Shown here piece by piece: positions 1 through 8,935 of a stretch of 64,000 bases of DNA. Position 1 is the first letter of the stretch. Each line of letters begins with the position of its first letter. A model generated the notes under the pieces. That model was not told the DNA's origin. It saw nothing but the letters and a program-made list of their open reading frames with translations, and ran no database searches. The DNA is taken from NCBI RefSeq assembly GCF_004923295.1, contig NZ_CP039635.1, positions 454,501-518,500 on the forward strand, read 5' to 3'. This DNA is from Azospirillum sp. TSH100 (GTDB lineage: Bacteria > Pseudomonadota > Alphaproteobacteria > Azospirillales > Azospirillaceae). The translations under genes and the position numbers were made by a program.

Positions 1-136
1 CCCACAGTGCCGCGATCAGGGCCGCGACCAGCACCACCACGTCGTCCGCCAGAAAGCGGGCCAGCATCAGAAGGCCGGCCGGCGGATCGGGCGGAGCGTT
101 CAGCAGAAGGAAAAGATGTTGGTTCAGAGCTTCCAT
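1..136 (-). CDS. PAP2/undecaprenyl-diphosphatase-like protein, N-terminal fragment
   Basis: Only the first 45 codons are inside the window; the gene runs off the left edge. The protein starts MEALNQHLFLLLNAP, followed by a Leu/Ala/Val-rich membrane segment. This resembles the N-terminus of BcrC/PAP2-type undecaprenyl-pyrophosphate phosphatases, membrane enzymes that recycle the cell-wall lipid carrier. The catalytic motifs lie outside the window, so the call rests on the N-terminal pattern alone. The ATG is the complement of 134-136. It lies on the same strand as, and downstream of, the two-component operon, with a gap of about 130 bp. Confidence 0.5.
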   Translation of the reverse strand, partial: MEALNQHLFLLLNAPPDPPAGLLMLARFLADDVVVLVAALIAALW

Positions 137-269
137 ACGTGAGGTCCGATCATTTCGATTCGATGACAGGCAGGGCAGACAGATGGGCCGTGACGTCCGC
201 TCGCGCGCGGGCGCGAACGGCCAGGACGGGTGCATTCGGCTGAATTCGGGAGATTGATCAGGAGTGCCG

Positions 270-1637
270 TCAGTCCATCTGCCTGCGGACCCGGATCCCG
301 AATTTCTTCACCCTGTGCCACAGGCTCCGTTCCGTGATGCCCAGCCTCTTGGCGGCATTGGCCTGGACGCCGCCGCTTTCCTGCAAGGCATCGGTCAGGA
401 ACTTGCGTTCGATCCGCTCCAGTTCGGCATCAAGGTCGGCCGGCAGTCTGGCGGCCTGGGCCAGCGGCGGCCGGTCCTCGAAGATATAGGTCGGCAGATC
501 GCTCACCTCCACCATCGATCCCCGGGCAACGATGACCGCGCGCTCCACGCAGTTCTGCAGTTCGCGGATGTTTCCCGGCCAGTGATAGGCCATCATCGCG
601 GACAGCGCCGGACGGCTGAAGCCGGTCAGCCGCTTTCCCATCGATTTCGCGTGCCGGCCGAGGAAATGGCCGGCCAGATCCTCAAGGTCGTCGCCGCGCT
701 CGCGCAGGGCCGGAAGGCGGATCGGAAAGACGTTCAGGCGGTAATACAGATCCTCGCGGAAGGCCCCGCGTTCCACCTCGCGGCGCAGATCGCGATGGGA
801 CGCCGCGATGAACCGGACATCGACGCTCAGGGTCCTGGTGCTGCCCACCATCTCGAAGCTCTGCTCCTGGATGGCGCGCAGCACCTTCACCTGCAGGGGA
901 AGCGGCATGTCGCCGATTTCGTCCAGGAAGAGCGTTCCGCCATCCGCGGCGGAAAAGCGCCCTTCCCGATTGGCGACCGCTCCGGTGAAGGCCCCCTTCA
1001 CATGGCCGAACAGCTCGCTTTCCAGCAAATTGTCCGGGATCGCCGCGCAATTCACCGCGATGAAGGGTTTGTTCCTCCGCGGGCTGTTGTCATGGATGGC
1101 TCGGGCGACCAGTTCCTTTCCGGTGCCGCTCTCGCCTTGGAGCAGGACGGTCGCCCGGCTGTCGCAAACCTCCGTGATCTGCCGGAGGACCGCCCGGAAC
1201 GCATCACTGGTCCCCACGAGGCTGCCGAAATCGTATTTTTCCCGCAGCTCTTCGCGCAGGCGCCGGTTATCGGCCTCAGCTTCCTTAAGTTTCAGCGCGC
1301 GCTCGATGGTCGCGACCAGATCGTCGATCTCGAAGGGCTTCGAGATGTAATCGAAGGCCCCCTCGCGGACCAGCGCCACCGCATCGGGCACGGAGGCATA
1401 GGCGGTGACGATCACCACCGGTATCTCCGGCCGTGCCGACTGGAGCGCGGCGAGAAGTGCCCGTCCATCCATTCCCGGCATGCGCAGATCGGTCAGGATC
1501 AGGCTGACCCGGTTGTCTTCCAGCCAAGCCAGGGCGGCAGCGGCGGACTCAACGAAATGTGCCGGAAATCCACGGGCTTCGAGGGCCACCGCCGTCACTT
1601 CGGCCAAACGCACCTCGTCGTCGACGATCAGGATCAC
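270..1637 (-). CDS. Sigma-54-dependent response regulator (NtrC family)
   Basis: A 455-residue three-domain enhancer-binding protein. Residues 1-120 are a receiver with phospho-acceptor Asp50 and Lys100. Residues about 138-370 are an AAA+ domain with Walker A GESGTGKE (168-175), the sigma-54-contacting GAFTGA loop (215-220) and a Walker B motif near 236-241. The C-terminus is a Fis-type helix-turn-helix. It should activate sigma-54 promoters after phosphorylation by the kinase encoded just upstream, with which it overlaps by 4 nt. It is the last gene of a six-gene coupled operon whose own promoter looks sigma-54 dependent. The family is certain; the signal and targets are not. Confidence 0.93.
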   Translation of the reverse strand: MILIVDDEVRLAEVTAVALEARGFPAHFVESAAAALAWLEDNRVSLILTDLRMPGMDGRALLAALQSARPEIPVVIVTAYASVPDAVALVREGAFDYISKPFEIDDLVATIERALKLKEAEADNRRLREELREKYDFGSLVGTSDAFRAVLRQITEVCDSRATVLLQGESGTGKELVARAIHDNSPRRNKPFIAVNCAAIPDNLLESELFGHVKGAFTGAVANREGRFSAADGGTLFLDEIGDMPLPLQVKVLRAIQEQSFEMVGSTRTLSVDVRFIAASHRDLRREVERGAFREDLYYRLNVFPIRLPALRERGDDLEDLAGHFLGRHAKSMGKRLTGFSRPALSAMMAYHWPGNIRELQNCVERAVIVARGSMVEVSDLPTYIFEDRPPLAQAARLPADLDAELERIERKFLTDALQESGGVQANAAKRLGITERSLWHRVKKFGIRVRRQMD

Positions 1638-3421
1638 GATGGCTCCTCCTCGATCTCGGGCATCAGGGGCAGCCGGAGGACGAAGGTGCTGCCGACGGCG
1701 GGCGCGCTGACGAACCGTATGCTTCCGCCATGGCGTTCCAGTATGTCCTGCACGCGCGCCAGCCCCAGCCCGGTTCCCCGCCTTTTCGTCGTGACGAAGG
1801 GCTCGAAGATGCGGTCGCGCAGGTCTTCCGGAATCCCGACCCCGGTGTCGCCGACACTGACGACCGCCTCATCCCCCTCGCGCAGGGCCGTCACGGTCAG
1901 CGCCCCGCCCTCGGGCATCGCCTCCATCGCGTTCAGCAGAATGTTGAGGAGCGCCTGATGCAATTGGGCGGCATCGCCCTGCACCGGCAGCCTCCTGGCT
2001 GGCAGTTCCACCTGCGGAAGGATCTGCCGGCGGGTCATCTCGCCGGCGGTGAATTCCAGGATGTCGCGCAGTTCGGCGGCGAGATCGACGGCCTGCCGCA
2101 TGGCGGCCTTGGGCCGTGCATAGTCCAGCAGTTCCTGCACCAGGGCCTCCATGCGGCCGACCTCGTCCAGCACGAAGCCGATCAGCCGGTCGGTCGCCTC
2201 GGGCGGCTGCGATTTCATGCGCAGGACCTGGCTGGAGGTCTTGATGATGCCGAGCGGATTGCGGATCTCGTGCGCGATCACCGCCGCCGCCTCGCCCAGG
2301 ATCGCCAGCTTCTCGCGCCGCCGGACCAGCTCCTCGCGTTGCCGCAGCGTATCGAGCTGTCCGGTCATGCTGTTGAAGCCCACGGCGAGCTGTTCCAGTT
2401 CCCGGCCGCCCCGGACCGGCACGCGCGCCGAGTAATCGCCTTCATGCACGCGGCGCAGGGCCTGGGTCAGGCTGTTGAGGGGACGGGAGATCAGCTTGGA
2501 CAAGGACAGGGCGACGATCAGGGAGATCACGCCCGCGACCACCACCAGCAGGACGAAAAGCTCAAGGGTGCGGACGTGGGACAGCAGGGAGACCTGGTCC
2601 GATATGCGGCAGGCGACCACCCCCATGAGACTGCCGTCGGTATCGCGGAGCGCCGCGAAGCCGGTGGCGAAATTGTCCGATGCAAACATCCTGGTGGTGA
2701 CGCTGCGCGCCCCGGCGGCAAGCTGCTCCAGAACGGTCGGCGGAAGCTGGACATCCTCGTCGCGGCCGGCGCTGACGATGGCGGCCTTCCCGTCGGAAAT
2801 CGCGAACACCTGGACCTTCAGCGACGGGCTGGCGCCGGCGATGTTGATCATCGTCCCGTCCCAGCGGTCGCCGACGAAGACGAAATAGGTCTGCCCCTCA
2901 TGCTGGAACCGTTTGGCCGATCCAAGCAGCAGAACCGGATGGCCCCCGTCGTCGACAACGAAGAAGCGGCTGCGTTGCCGGCGCGGCAGCCACGCCCCGT
3001 CGCCAAGCAGGCCATGGGCGAACAGGATCTGCCCGTCGGCACGATAGACCGCGACGGCATCGTAGCCGACCGAGGTCAGCAGGCCGGTGGACATCTCCAT
3101 CAGCCTCTTGTCAAGGTTGCCTGCATCGTTGGCCAGACTGGCCGCGACGATGGATGCTGCCTGCCTCGCCTCGTTCTGCTCGTCGGCCGAACGCTGGGTG
3201 ACGAAGATCGCCGCATCCTGAAGCCAGCGCTCCATGTTCTCGCCGAACAGGCCGGACACGAGATCCGCCATCACGAGGCTGGCGAGGAGCACGGGAAAGA
3301 TGCTCACCGACAGGAAAGCGATGACCAGCCGCCAGCGCAACGTGAGGGCACCGAACATCGAATAGGCGCGCCTGCCCCCGTCGCAGGGCTTCACCGCCGT
3401 GCCTCCCCCGGTCGCCGTCAT
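1634..3421 (-). CDS. Membrane sensor histidine kinase (NtrB/ZraS-like)
   Basis: A 595-residue kinase. A membrane segment at about residues 30-52 and another at about 286-308 bracket a sensor domain of roughly 230 residues. HAMP, HisKA with phospho-accepting His384 (HEIRNPL) and an ATPase domain with GDTGVGIP and GTGLGL motifs follow. It probably phosphorylates the NtrC-type regulator, whose start overlaps its stop (ATGA). Its own start overlaps the stop of the acyltransferase gene by 4 nt. A second Met at residue 22 (about 3358) would give a more usual N-terminus; I kept the first because it preserves the coupling. The ligand is unknown. Confidence 0.9.
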   Translation of the reverse strand: MTATGGGTAVKPCDGGRRAYSMFGALTLRWRLVIAFLSVSIFPVLLASLVMADLVSGLFGENMERWLQDAAIFVTQRSADEQNEARQAASIVAASLANDAGNLDKRLMEMSTGLLTSVGYDAVAVYRADGQILFAHGLLGDGAWLPRRQRSRFFVVDDGGHPVLLLGSAKRFQHEGQTYFVFVGDRWDGTMINIAGASPSLKVQVFAISDGKAAIVSAGRDEDVQLPPTVLEQLAAGARSVTTRMFASDNFATGFAALRDTDGSLMGVVACRISDQVSLLSHVRTLELFVLLVVVAGVISLIVALSLSKLISRPLNSLTQALRRVHEGDYSARVPVRGGRELEQLAVGFNSMTGQLDTLRQREELVRRREKLAILGEAAAVIAHEIRNPLGIIKTSSQVLRMKSQPPEATDRLIGFVLDEVGRMEALVQELLDYARPKAAMRQAVDLAAELRDILEFTAGEMTRRQILPQVELPARRLPVQGDAAQLHQALLNILLNAMEAMPEGGALTVTALREGDEAVVSVGDTGVGIPEDLRDRIFEPFVTTKRRGTGLGLARVQDILERHGGSIRFVSAPAVGSTFVLRLPLMPEIEEEPS

Positions 3422-4581
3422 GGTGACTGCGGTCGTTGCGGCCTGTCCGCCGCCCGCTCACGCCGAAGGCGCAGATCGGGATCCCAGCGGTCGAAGGCCA
3501 ACCAGGGCGCGGCCAGACGGATCAACCGGTCGAGCAGACGGTTGCGGCAGCGCACGTAATTCGTGGATGGCACCAGGGCACTTCCAAAGCGCAGCTTCGC
3601 GGCATAGGCGGTCTGCCCCGTCTGCAGCGTCGTCCGTCCGGTCCCGATGGCCCAGCGCACGTTCTCCATCCAGCTCACCGCATAGAGATTGTGGTCGCGC
3701 GCCAAGGGATAAGCCATGCCGAGGAACTTGTCGATCACCCGGTTCCGCTGGAGGAAGAGGAGATTGAAGGCGGCCAGACGCTCCCCCACCCAGTACAGCA
3801 CGAATTCGACCTGTCCGGGCATGGCCTCCGCCACTGCACGGAAATATCCCTTCGGCAGCTCCTCGAACTCGCCGTAGCGCAGCTGGCTGTTGGTGCGCGT
3901 GCTGTCATAGAGCGTCTCGATCCGGTCGGCCACGTCGTCGATCCGCTGGCGATGCTCCACCCTGACCGCCGCCCGGCCTTTCAGCTTCCGGCGCAGATCC
4001 TTGCGGGTCGCTACCGAGAGGGTGGCGAGATAGCCGGCTTCGTCGAGGCCGGCCAGATCGAGCTGCGCCACCGGCAGCCCGGCGACGGCGGTGAAACGCC
4101 GGGCTGCCAGCAGCGGCGTCAACCAAGGTGCTTCCGGAGCCGATACATCCTTGAACACGATCAGCAGGGCGCCCGAACGTGCCGCTTCCTCCTCCAGCAG
4201 GGCAAGCATCGCCTCGACGGCGCGGGCACGCTCCTCGGGCGTCAGCCCCGGCCGGACCGACAGGTGGCAGCGCTCCGCCAGCGGCGAGCCGACACCCAGC
4301 ATCCCCCACCGCATCAGCCGGGGAAAGCAGCGGTCGAGCAGGCGTCCGACTGTGGCCAGCCGTCCCTGAAAGGGGGTGTCGAGCCGGTATTCCATGCGGA
4401 AGAGCGGAAGACCAAGAACAAGCCCCTGCTCGTCGAAGACCGCGGCGGCGAGATCGTTGCCACAGGCCCGGTAATAGTCCCAGCCTTCGGCCTCCCCCGG
4501 CTGGCCGGCCGCCCAGCCGTCGGCCGGCAGCGCCACGATGCCCGGAACGATCCGTGCCTGCAACCCGCCCTGTTCAGCCAT
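3418..4581 (-). CDS. GNAT/FemAB-like acyltransferase family protein
   Basis: 387 residues from MAEQGGLQARIV. The frame is open to 4620, but this Met gives an 8-nt overlap with the hydrolase gene upstream and a normal N-terminus. The layout resembles the GNAT/FemAB-like family often annotated as peptidoglycan biosynthesis/recognition (COG3146-like): a central segment beginning ATRKDLRRKLKG and a C-terminal half containing VLYWVGERLAAFNLLF. Such proteins transfer acyl or aminoacyl groups, but no substrate can be read from the sequence. It sits between the esterase and the two-component genes in the coupled operon. Confidence 0.6.
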   Translation of the reverse strand: MAEQGGLQARIVPGIVALPADGWAAGQPGEAEGWDYYRACGNDLAAAVFDEQGLVLGLPLFRMEYRLDTPFQGRLATVGRLLDRCFPRLMRWGMLGVGSPLAERCHLSVRPGLTPEERARAVEAMLALLEEEAARSGALLIVFKDVSAPEAPWLTPLLAARRFTAVAGLPVAQLDLAGLDEAGYLATLSVATRKDLRRKLKGRAAVRVEHRQRIDDVADRIETLYDSTRTNSQLRYGEFEELPKGYFRAVAEAMPGQVEFVLYWVGERLAAFNLLFLQRNRVIDKFLGMAYPLARDHNLYAVSWMENVRWAIGTGRTTLQTGQTAYAAKLRFGSALVPSTNYVRCRNRLLDRLIRLAAPWLAFDRWDPDLRLRRERAADRPQRPQSP

Positions 4582-5440
4582 TGCCGCCCTCCCCGCTCTG
4601 ATGGAGGTGCAGGGCGGCATCCGGACCGGCGGCGAGTGCTGCGACGAACGAGGCGGTGCGCCGGGCGACGAGATCGCGCTGCCGGTCGACCGTCACCAGA
4701 TGGTAGGAATCCTCCAGGATCAGCGCCTCCACCCGTCCGCCCAGACGCTCCTGCAGATGAAAGGCGTTGGACAGGCCGGCGGTGTCGTCCTCCCGTGCAT
4801 GGACCAGCAGCGCAGGTTGCCGGATGTCGGGCAGCAGCGGGCGCAACTCGGCCGTCAGACGCCACATTTCCCGGATGGCGACGGCGGGCGTGGACAGCAA
4901 ACCGGCACCATTCGGATCGCCGCTCTGCATCGCCCGCAGCACCAGCGCCCGGATGCGCGGATCCTTCACGCCGTAGGGCTCCCTCTCCACGAAGGCGTAG
5001 CGCTCTCCGAAGGGCAGGTGGATCACCAGCTTCAGAAGAAAACTGTAGAAGGGAATCGCCCAGCCGTCGTACCACAGCGTCGGCGCCAGCATGACGAGGC
5101 CCCGCACGCGCTGCGGCTGCGCCCAGGCCAGACGGGCAGCGAGCAGGGCGCCCATCGACAGGCCGCCAACGGCCACCAGATCGCAGACCGTCTCCAGCCG
5201 GTTCAGGCCGGCCTCCACGCTGGCGTACCAGTCGCGCCAGCCGGTCGCCGTCAAATCCTCCGCTGTGCCGCAATGGCCGGCGAGCTGGCAGCACAGCACG
5301 GTGATCCCGGCCTCCTGCAACCGGCGGCCCAGGGTCTTCATCTCCACCGGCGTGCCGCCCAGCCCGTGAACCAGCAGCATGCCCGGACGATTTCGGCCGA
5401 TGCCCGCCCCTTGCAAAAAGATCGTCCGGTCCGCCGTCAT
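4574..5440 (-). CDS. Alpha/beta hydrolase (carboxylesterase/lipase-like)
   Basis: 288 residues. The oxyanion-hole stretch LLVHGLGGTP lies at 22-31, nucleophile Ser95 is in GLSMG, the acid is probably Asp218 or Asp219 (HAREDDT), and the catalytic His is probably His247. The overall pattern resembles Est30-type monoacylglycerol lipases and carboxylesterases. There is no signal peptide, so a cytoplasmic role is likely. The ATG at 5440 overlaps the stop of the arginase-fold gene by 4 nt. Within this operon it may release or trim an ester or acyl intermediate; that is inference. Confidence 0.8.
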   Translation of the reverse strand: MTADRTIFLQGAGIGRNRPGMLLVHGLGGTPVEMKTLGRRLQEAGITVLCCQLAGHCGTAEDLTATGWRDWYASVEAGLNRLETVCDLVAVGGLSMGALLAARLAWAQPQRVRGLVMLAPTLWYDGWAIPFYSFLLKLVIHLPFGERYAFVEREPYGVKDPRIRALVLRAMQSGDPNGAGLLSTPAVAIREMWRLTAELRPLLPDIRQPALLVHAREDDTAGLSNAFHLQERLGGRVEALILEDSYHLVTVDRQRDLVARRTASFVAALAAGPDAALHLHQSGEGGNG

Positions 5441-6474
5441 GATGTCCAAAGCCCCATTGCCGCCATCTCGTCGGCGGCCTGCATGATCCGCAGGTTGGTG
5501 GTGTCGTTGACCGCCGCCGTGACGCGGGCATCGGGTTCCGGCAGACGCGGCCGGTCCGTCGCCGACAGCAGGGTGCGGAAAGGATCGGAGAAGACGGGGC
5601 GCGAATAATCGCCGCAGACGTCCATCCCGAGAATCCGCCGGCGTTCGGCCAGCCGCCACACCAGCGCCAGCACCGCATCCAGCGTCAGGCCGCCCTGGTC
5701 CCAGTTCGTGACCGCCTCCGCCGGGATCAGCGCATCCTTGTCGAGCGAGATCCACAGCGGCAGAAGCGGAAGCCGGGCGTCAAACCCCTTCATCACCTCG
5801 TCCCAGGGTTTCCCTTCCAGGCAGTCCCAGACGATGCGCCCGTCGCGGGTCGTACAGCCCGGCCCCTCCACCGGCCGACCCCACAGGCGGCTCGGCGCCG
5901 CGCGCCAGGGATGAACCTCCAGCCTGCCCTGGCGGATCGCCTCCAGATTGGCGAAGGCCAATTGCGGGCGGACGAAATCGTCGCTGGCCGGGCCGATGGT
6001 GACGACCCGGTGCACGGACGGCAGCTCCAAGGCCCGATTGACCCAGGCTCCGCAGTTCCAGGTGGCGGGCCAGCCGGTCCAGTCGGGATGGTTGTCGATG
6101 TGCAGCACCAGGACGGGACCGGACAACATCTCCAGGAAAAGCGTTGCAAGATGATGGAAATCGCCTGACCCGTAGAAGATAAGCGGCGGCAGGCCATGGG
6201 CGATCGGGTCGGCGATCGGGTCCGCCATCGGACAGGCCCCGGCGATCCGCTCCCGCAGGCTGGACAGCGCCGCCTTTCCCGCGACGATGCGCAGCCGGGA
6301 CGCAAGGTCGCGCGCGTCGATCCGCGTCATCGATCGACCGGCCAGACGCCGTTGCATGCCGGGCTGGGCGGTGAGCGAACCGTCCAGATCGATCAGCAGG
6401 GAGCGCACCGGCGCTGTTCCGGCATCGCATTCCATACGGTCGAGAGGCAAGTCAGGCACGGTGGCGAAGTCCAT
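5437..6474 (-). CDS. Arginase-fold (ureohydrolase-like) protein of unknown substrate
   Basis: 345 residues if started at 6474 (MDFATVPDL); a Met 13 codons later (MECDAG) is an alternative. Motifs resemble the metal site of the arginase/agmatinase/deacetylase superfamily: GDFHH at 104-108 in place of GGDHS, HIDNHPDW at 125-132, and SLDKD at 243-247 in place of SxDxD. The family hydrolyses guanidino or amide C-N bonds with a two-metal centre. The motifs diverge enough that I would not name a substrate. The start overlaps the preceding phosphatase gene by 23 nt. Confidence 0.65.
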   Translation of the reverse strand: MDFATVPDLPLDRMECDAGTAPVRSLLIDLDGSLTAQPGMQRRLAGRSMTRIDARDLASRLRIVAGKAALSSLRERIAGACPMADPIADPIAHGLPPLIFYGSGDFHHLATLFLEMLSGPVLVLHIDNHPDWTGWPATWNCGAWVNRALELPSVHRVVTIGPASDDFVRPQLAFANLEAIRQGRLEVHPWRAAPSRLWGRPVEGPGCTTRDGRIVWDCLEGKPWDEVMKGFDARLPLLPLWISLDKDALIPAEAVTNWDQGGLTLDAVLALVWRLAERRRILGMDVCGDYSRPVFSDPFRTLLSATDRPRLPEPDARVTAAVNDTTNLRIMQAADEMAAMGLWTS

Positions 6475-7165
6475 TCCGCACCTCGCCGGTGGCCACGGGA
6501 CGGACCCGGTCCAACCAGTCCTCGAAACGCGGGGCAAGGTCGCCGAAGCCCGAAAAAGCGGTGTGGGGGATGCCGGTCTCCCGGCAATGGTGCGCAAGCT
6601 TTCCCTTCGCGAACACCGCGTCCGCTTGCTCCGCCGCGCAGAAATCGGAACGCCCGTCCCCGATGAGCGCGGCGACACGACCATCCGCAGCCTTGCCCGG
6701 AGGAACAGAGAAGCGGCTGCACTTGCAGTTCCCGGCGGCACTCGCGCAGTCAGGCCGGGCATGGGGAAACTCCAGCTGCCAGCGGTCGTCGCCCTGCCAG
6801 CGCAGACGGTTGGACAGGACCGGCACATCGAACTCCAGCCGGCGCAGAACGCTGCGCGCCACCCGGTCCAGCCCGTCCGACAGGACGGTCACCGCAATCC
6901 CGTGCCGGCGGCACAGCGCCATGAAGGCGGGAAAATCCGGATCGACCTCGATTCCGCCGGCGAACCCGTCAAGATCGGCCGGAAGTGCGCGCAGCAGCGC
7001 GACCTGCCGGGCCATGCAGTCGCGTGAACCGATCTCGCCACGCGCCCAGGCCTCCTCCACCGCCTCCCAAGCGGGATCGGCGAAACGTTGCAGGATCAGG
7101 TCGGTGGTGTCCTCGCGGGAAATCGTGCCATCGAAGTCGATGAACAGGGTGATCGGCTGGTGCAA
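6452..7165 (-). CDS. HAD-IB family phosphatase (MtnX-like)
   Basis: About 237 residues. HAD motif I is FIDFDGT (Asp10 and Asp12 from the chosen start), motif II is VLSDG, and the motif IV region is GDGRSD followed by VFAKGKLAHHC, typical of MtnX/PSP-type phosphatases. It probably dephosphorylates a small phosphorylated metabolite. No ATG lies close to motif I; I chose a TTG at 7165, about 50 nt below the predicted sigma-54 transcription start. In-frame ATGs further upstream would lie at or before the promoter. It is the first gene of the six-gene operon. Confidence 0.72.
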   Translation of the reverse strand: MHQPITLFIDFDGTISREDTTDLILQRFADPAWEAVEEAWARGEIGSRDCMARQVALLRALPADLDGFAGGIEVDPDFPAFMALCRRHGIAVTVLSDGLDRVARSVLRRLEFDVPVLSNRLRWQGDDRWQLEFPHARPDCASAAGNCKCSRFSVPPGKAADGRVAALIGDGRSDFCAAEQADAVFAKGKLAHHCRETGIPHTAFSGFGDLAPRFEDWLDRVRPVATGEVRNGLRHRA

Positions 7166-7227
7166 GGCGATGGTGTTCCGTTGTCCGCACGCCGGGCGGT
7201 GGGCCGGCGTCGCCAACCCTCCCGATA

Positions 7228-7242
7228 GCAAGCGGCGGGCCA
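7228..7242 (-). promoter_or_regulatory. Predicted sigma-54 (-24/-12) promoter of the six-gene operon
   Basis: Read on the minus strand the sequence is TGGCCCG-CCGC-TTGC. It differs from the consensus TGGCACG-N4-TTGC at one position, with GG and GC at the required 10-bp spacing. Initiation would fall near 7216, about 50 nt before the phosphatase start. The operon ends with a GAFTGA-bearing activator, which fits autoregulation. Confidence 0.62.
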
Positions 7243-7318
7243 CGAGCGAGCCGCCAGCGGGAGATGGCCGGAAGCACTGGCTTCGCGTCACCGGGCATCC
7301 GCCTCCCGCCGGAACGCG

Positions 7319-7337
7319 AGCTACAAATTTTGTAGCT
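7319..7337. promoter_or_regulatory. 19-bp palindrome, candidate enhancer (UAS) for the NtrC-type regulator
   Basis: AGCTACAAA-T-TTTGTAGCT has perfect 9-bp arms around a single base and stands out as AT-rich in GC-rich DNA. Its centre is about 110 bp upstream of the predicted sigma-54 transcription start, the usual distance for an NtrC-family enhancer. It could equally act on the divergent aminotransferase operon or bind another dimeric regulator. Confidence 0.5.
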
Positions 7338-7591
7338 TCCCCCGCGTTTTGATGATCCTGGCCACTGGCAAGGCGTCGCGGTCCGTTACCGGACATAGTT
7401 GATACGGCAGGGCGGCCAGAACCCCTGCGGTCCTTGCACCGCAAGGGATCGAGGGCATCCGACGTTGCTGCGGTCGGCGGTCGGCGCCGTCCGCTGCGAC
7501 GGTGGCGGTCAAGGTGGAACGCTGGATGCAGAGGAAGGCTGGCCGGTCTCTTCCGGCGAACCATCAATTGGCCACAGCAGGCAGTCTTTCG

Positions 7592-8935
7592 ATGACGTCA
7601 AGCTATCAGCAGCCGGACCGCACCCGACGGAGCGCGGCCCTGTTCGAGCAGGCCCGCAGCCTGATCCCGGGCGGTGTCAACAGCACGGCACGCGCCACCT
7701 GGTCCGGCTGGGATCCCTATCCCCTGTTCGTGGAGCGGGGAACCGGGTCGCGCGTGACCGACGCGGACGGCAACGAGTACATCGACTATCTCCTGGGGCT
7801 CGGGCCGATGCTGCTCGGCCACCGGCCGCCCGCCGTCACCAGGGCCGTGGTCGAGTGCATCGAACAGCGCGGCACCGTCTTCGCCCTGCCCAGCGCCGAC
7901 GAGATCACGCTGGCCCAGAAGATCGTCGCCGCCGTGCCGGGCCTGGAGCGGGTCCGGCTGTGCAACACCGGGACGGAGGCGGTGCTCTATGCCGTCCGTC
8001 TCGCCCGCGCCTTCACCGGTCGCCAAAAGCTGATCCGCTTCGAGGGGATGTATCACGGCTTCTCCGACGGGGTTTACTGGAGCAAGCATCCCAAGCTGGA
8101 GACCGCCGGCCGCGACGACGCGCCGGTGGCGGTGCCGCAGGGTCCGGGGCTGCCGCGCGGCGTCGGCGACTCCCTGATCATCCTGCCGTGGAACGACGTG
8201 GAGGCGCTGCGCAGCACGCTGGAACGGGAGGGCGACCAGATCGCCGCCGTGCTGAGCGAGCCGATCATGTGCAACACCGGCTGCATCCTGCCGGAGCCGG
8301 GTTATCTGGAGGCGATGCGCGAGCTGACGCACAAGCATGGCGTCCTGATGATCCTCGACGAGGTCATCACCGGCTTCCGCATCGCGCGGGGCGGCGCCCA
8401 GAGCCATTACGGCATCACCCCCGACCTGTCGGTCTTCGCCAAGGGGCTGGGCGGCGGCTTCCCGGTGGCGGCGATGGGCGGGCGGCGCGACGTGATGGCG
8501 CTGGTCGAAAACGGCACCGTGTCGATCGCCGGGACCTACAACGCCAACATGATCGCGGTTTCCGCCGCCAACGCCACGTTGGACGAGCTGGCGAAGCCGG
8601 GCATGTACGAGAGGCTCCATGCCGTCTCCGACCGGCTGCGCGAAGGGCTGGACCGGCTGGTCCGCGACCTGCGCATCCCCGCCCATGTCGTCGGCCTTGG
8701 CCCGGTCTTCCAGCTGTGGTTCGCCGACAAGCCGATCCGCAACTACCGCGATGCAGTCCGCCATGCCGACCATGACGCCTTCCGCCGCTGGTGGGAAGGG
8801 ATGCTGGGCCGCGGCGTGCTGTTCCATCCCGGCGCCTACGAGAACCTGTTCGTCTCCTTCGCCCACAGCGAGGAGGATGTCGACCGGACGCTGGCGGCCG
8901 CCCGTGAAACGCTCACCGAGATGATGGTCGCGTGA
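7592..8935 (+). CDS. Class III aminotransferase (glutamate-1-semialdehyde 2,1-aminomutase-like)
   Basis: 447 residues from ATG 7592 (MTSSYQQPDRT). It is a PLP-dependent fold-type I enzyme with LIPGGVNS at the N-terminus, the cofactor-binding DEVITGFR (Asp256) and Schiff-base Lys284 in VFAKGLGGG. These features match the GSA-aminomutase-like branch of class III aminotransferases. Because it lies with a secondary operon rather than haem genes, I take it as an accessory aminotransferase or aminomutase rather than HemL; that is inference. Its stop overlaps a GTG start of the next gene. The frame is open upstream to 7502, but the later start fits family length. Confidence 0.85.
   Translation: MTSSYQQPDRTRRSAALFEQARSLIPGGVNSTARATWSGWDPYPLFVERGTGSRVTDADGNEYIDYLLGLGPMLLGHRPPAVTRAVVECIEQRGTVFALPSADEITLAQKIVAAVPGLERVRLCNTGTEAVLYAVRLARAFTGRQKLIRFEGMYHGFSDGVYWSKHPKLETAGRDDAPVAVPQGPGLPRGVGDSLIILPWNDVEALRSTLEREGDQIAAVLSEPIMCNTGCILPEPGYLEAMRELTHKHGVLMILDEVITGFRIARGGAQSHYGITPDLSVFAKGLGGGFPVAAMGGRRDVMALVENGTVSIAGTYNANMIAVSAANATLDELAKPGMYERLHAVSDRLREGLDRLVRDLRIPAHVVGLGPVFQLWFADKPIRNYRDAVRHADHDAFRRWWEGMLGRGVLFHPGAYENLFVSFAHSEEDVDRTLAAARETLTEMMVA

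Larger units (their letters stand above)
7166..7591. other. Divergent intergenic region between two unknown operons
   Basis: This 426-bp region separates the minus-strand phosphatase operon from the plus-strand aminotransferase operon. It contains a sigma-54-like promoter facing left (7228-7242) and a 19-bp palindrome (7319-7337). A shorter CCTTGC-ACC-GCAAGG repeat lies near 7432. I did not find a convincing sigma-54 or sigma-70 promoter facing the aminotransferase gene. Confidence 0.6.

Noticed and set aside
5437..6828. Longer N-terminal version of the arginase-fold protein
   Set aside because: The extra 118 residues overlap the HAD phosphatase gene and have shadow-type composition.
7430..7450. 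CCTTGC-ACC-GCAAGG inverted repeat in the 7.4-kb control region
   Set aside because: Six-base arms in GC-rich DNA are expected by chance and it is not placed near a recognisable promoter.
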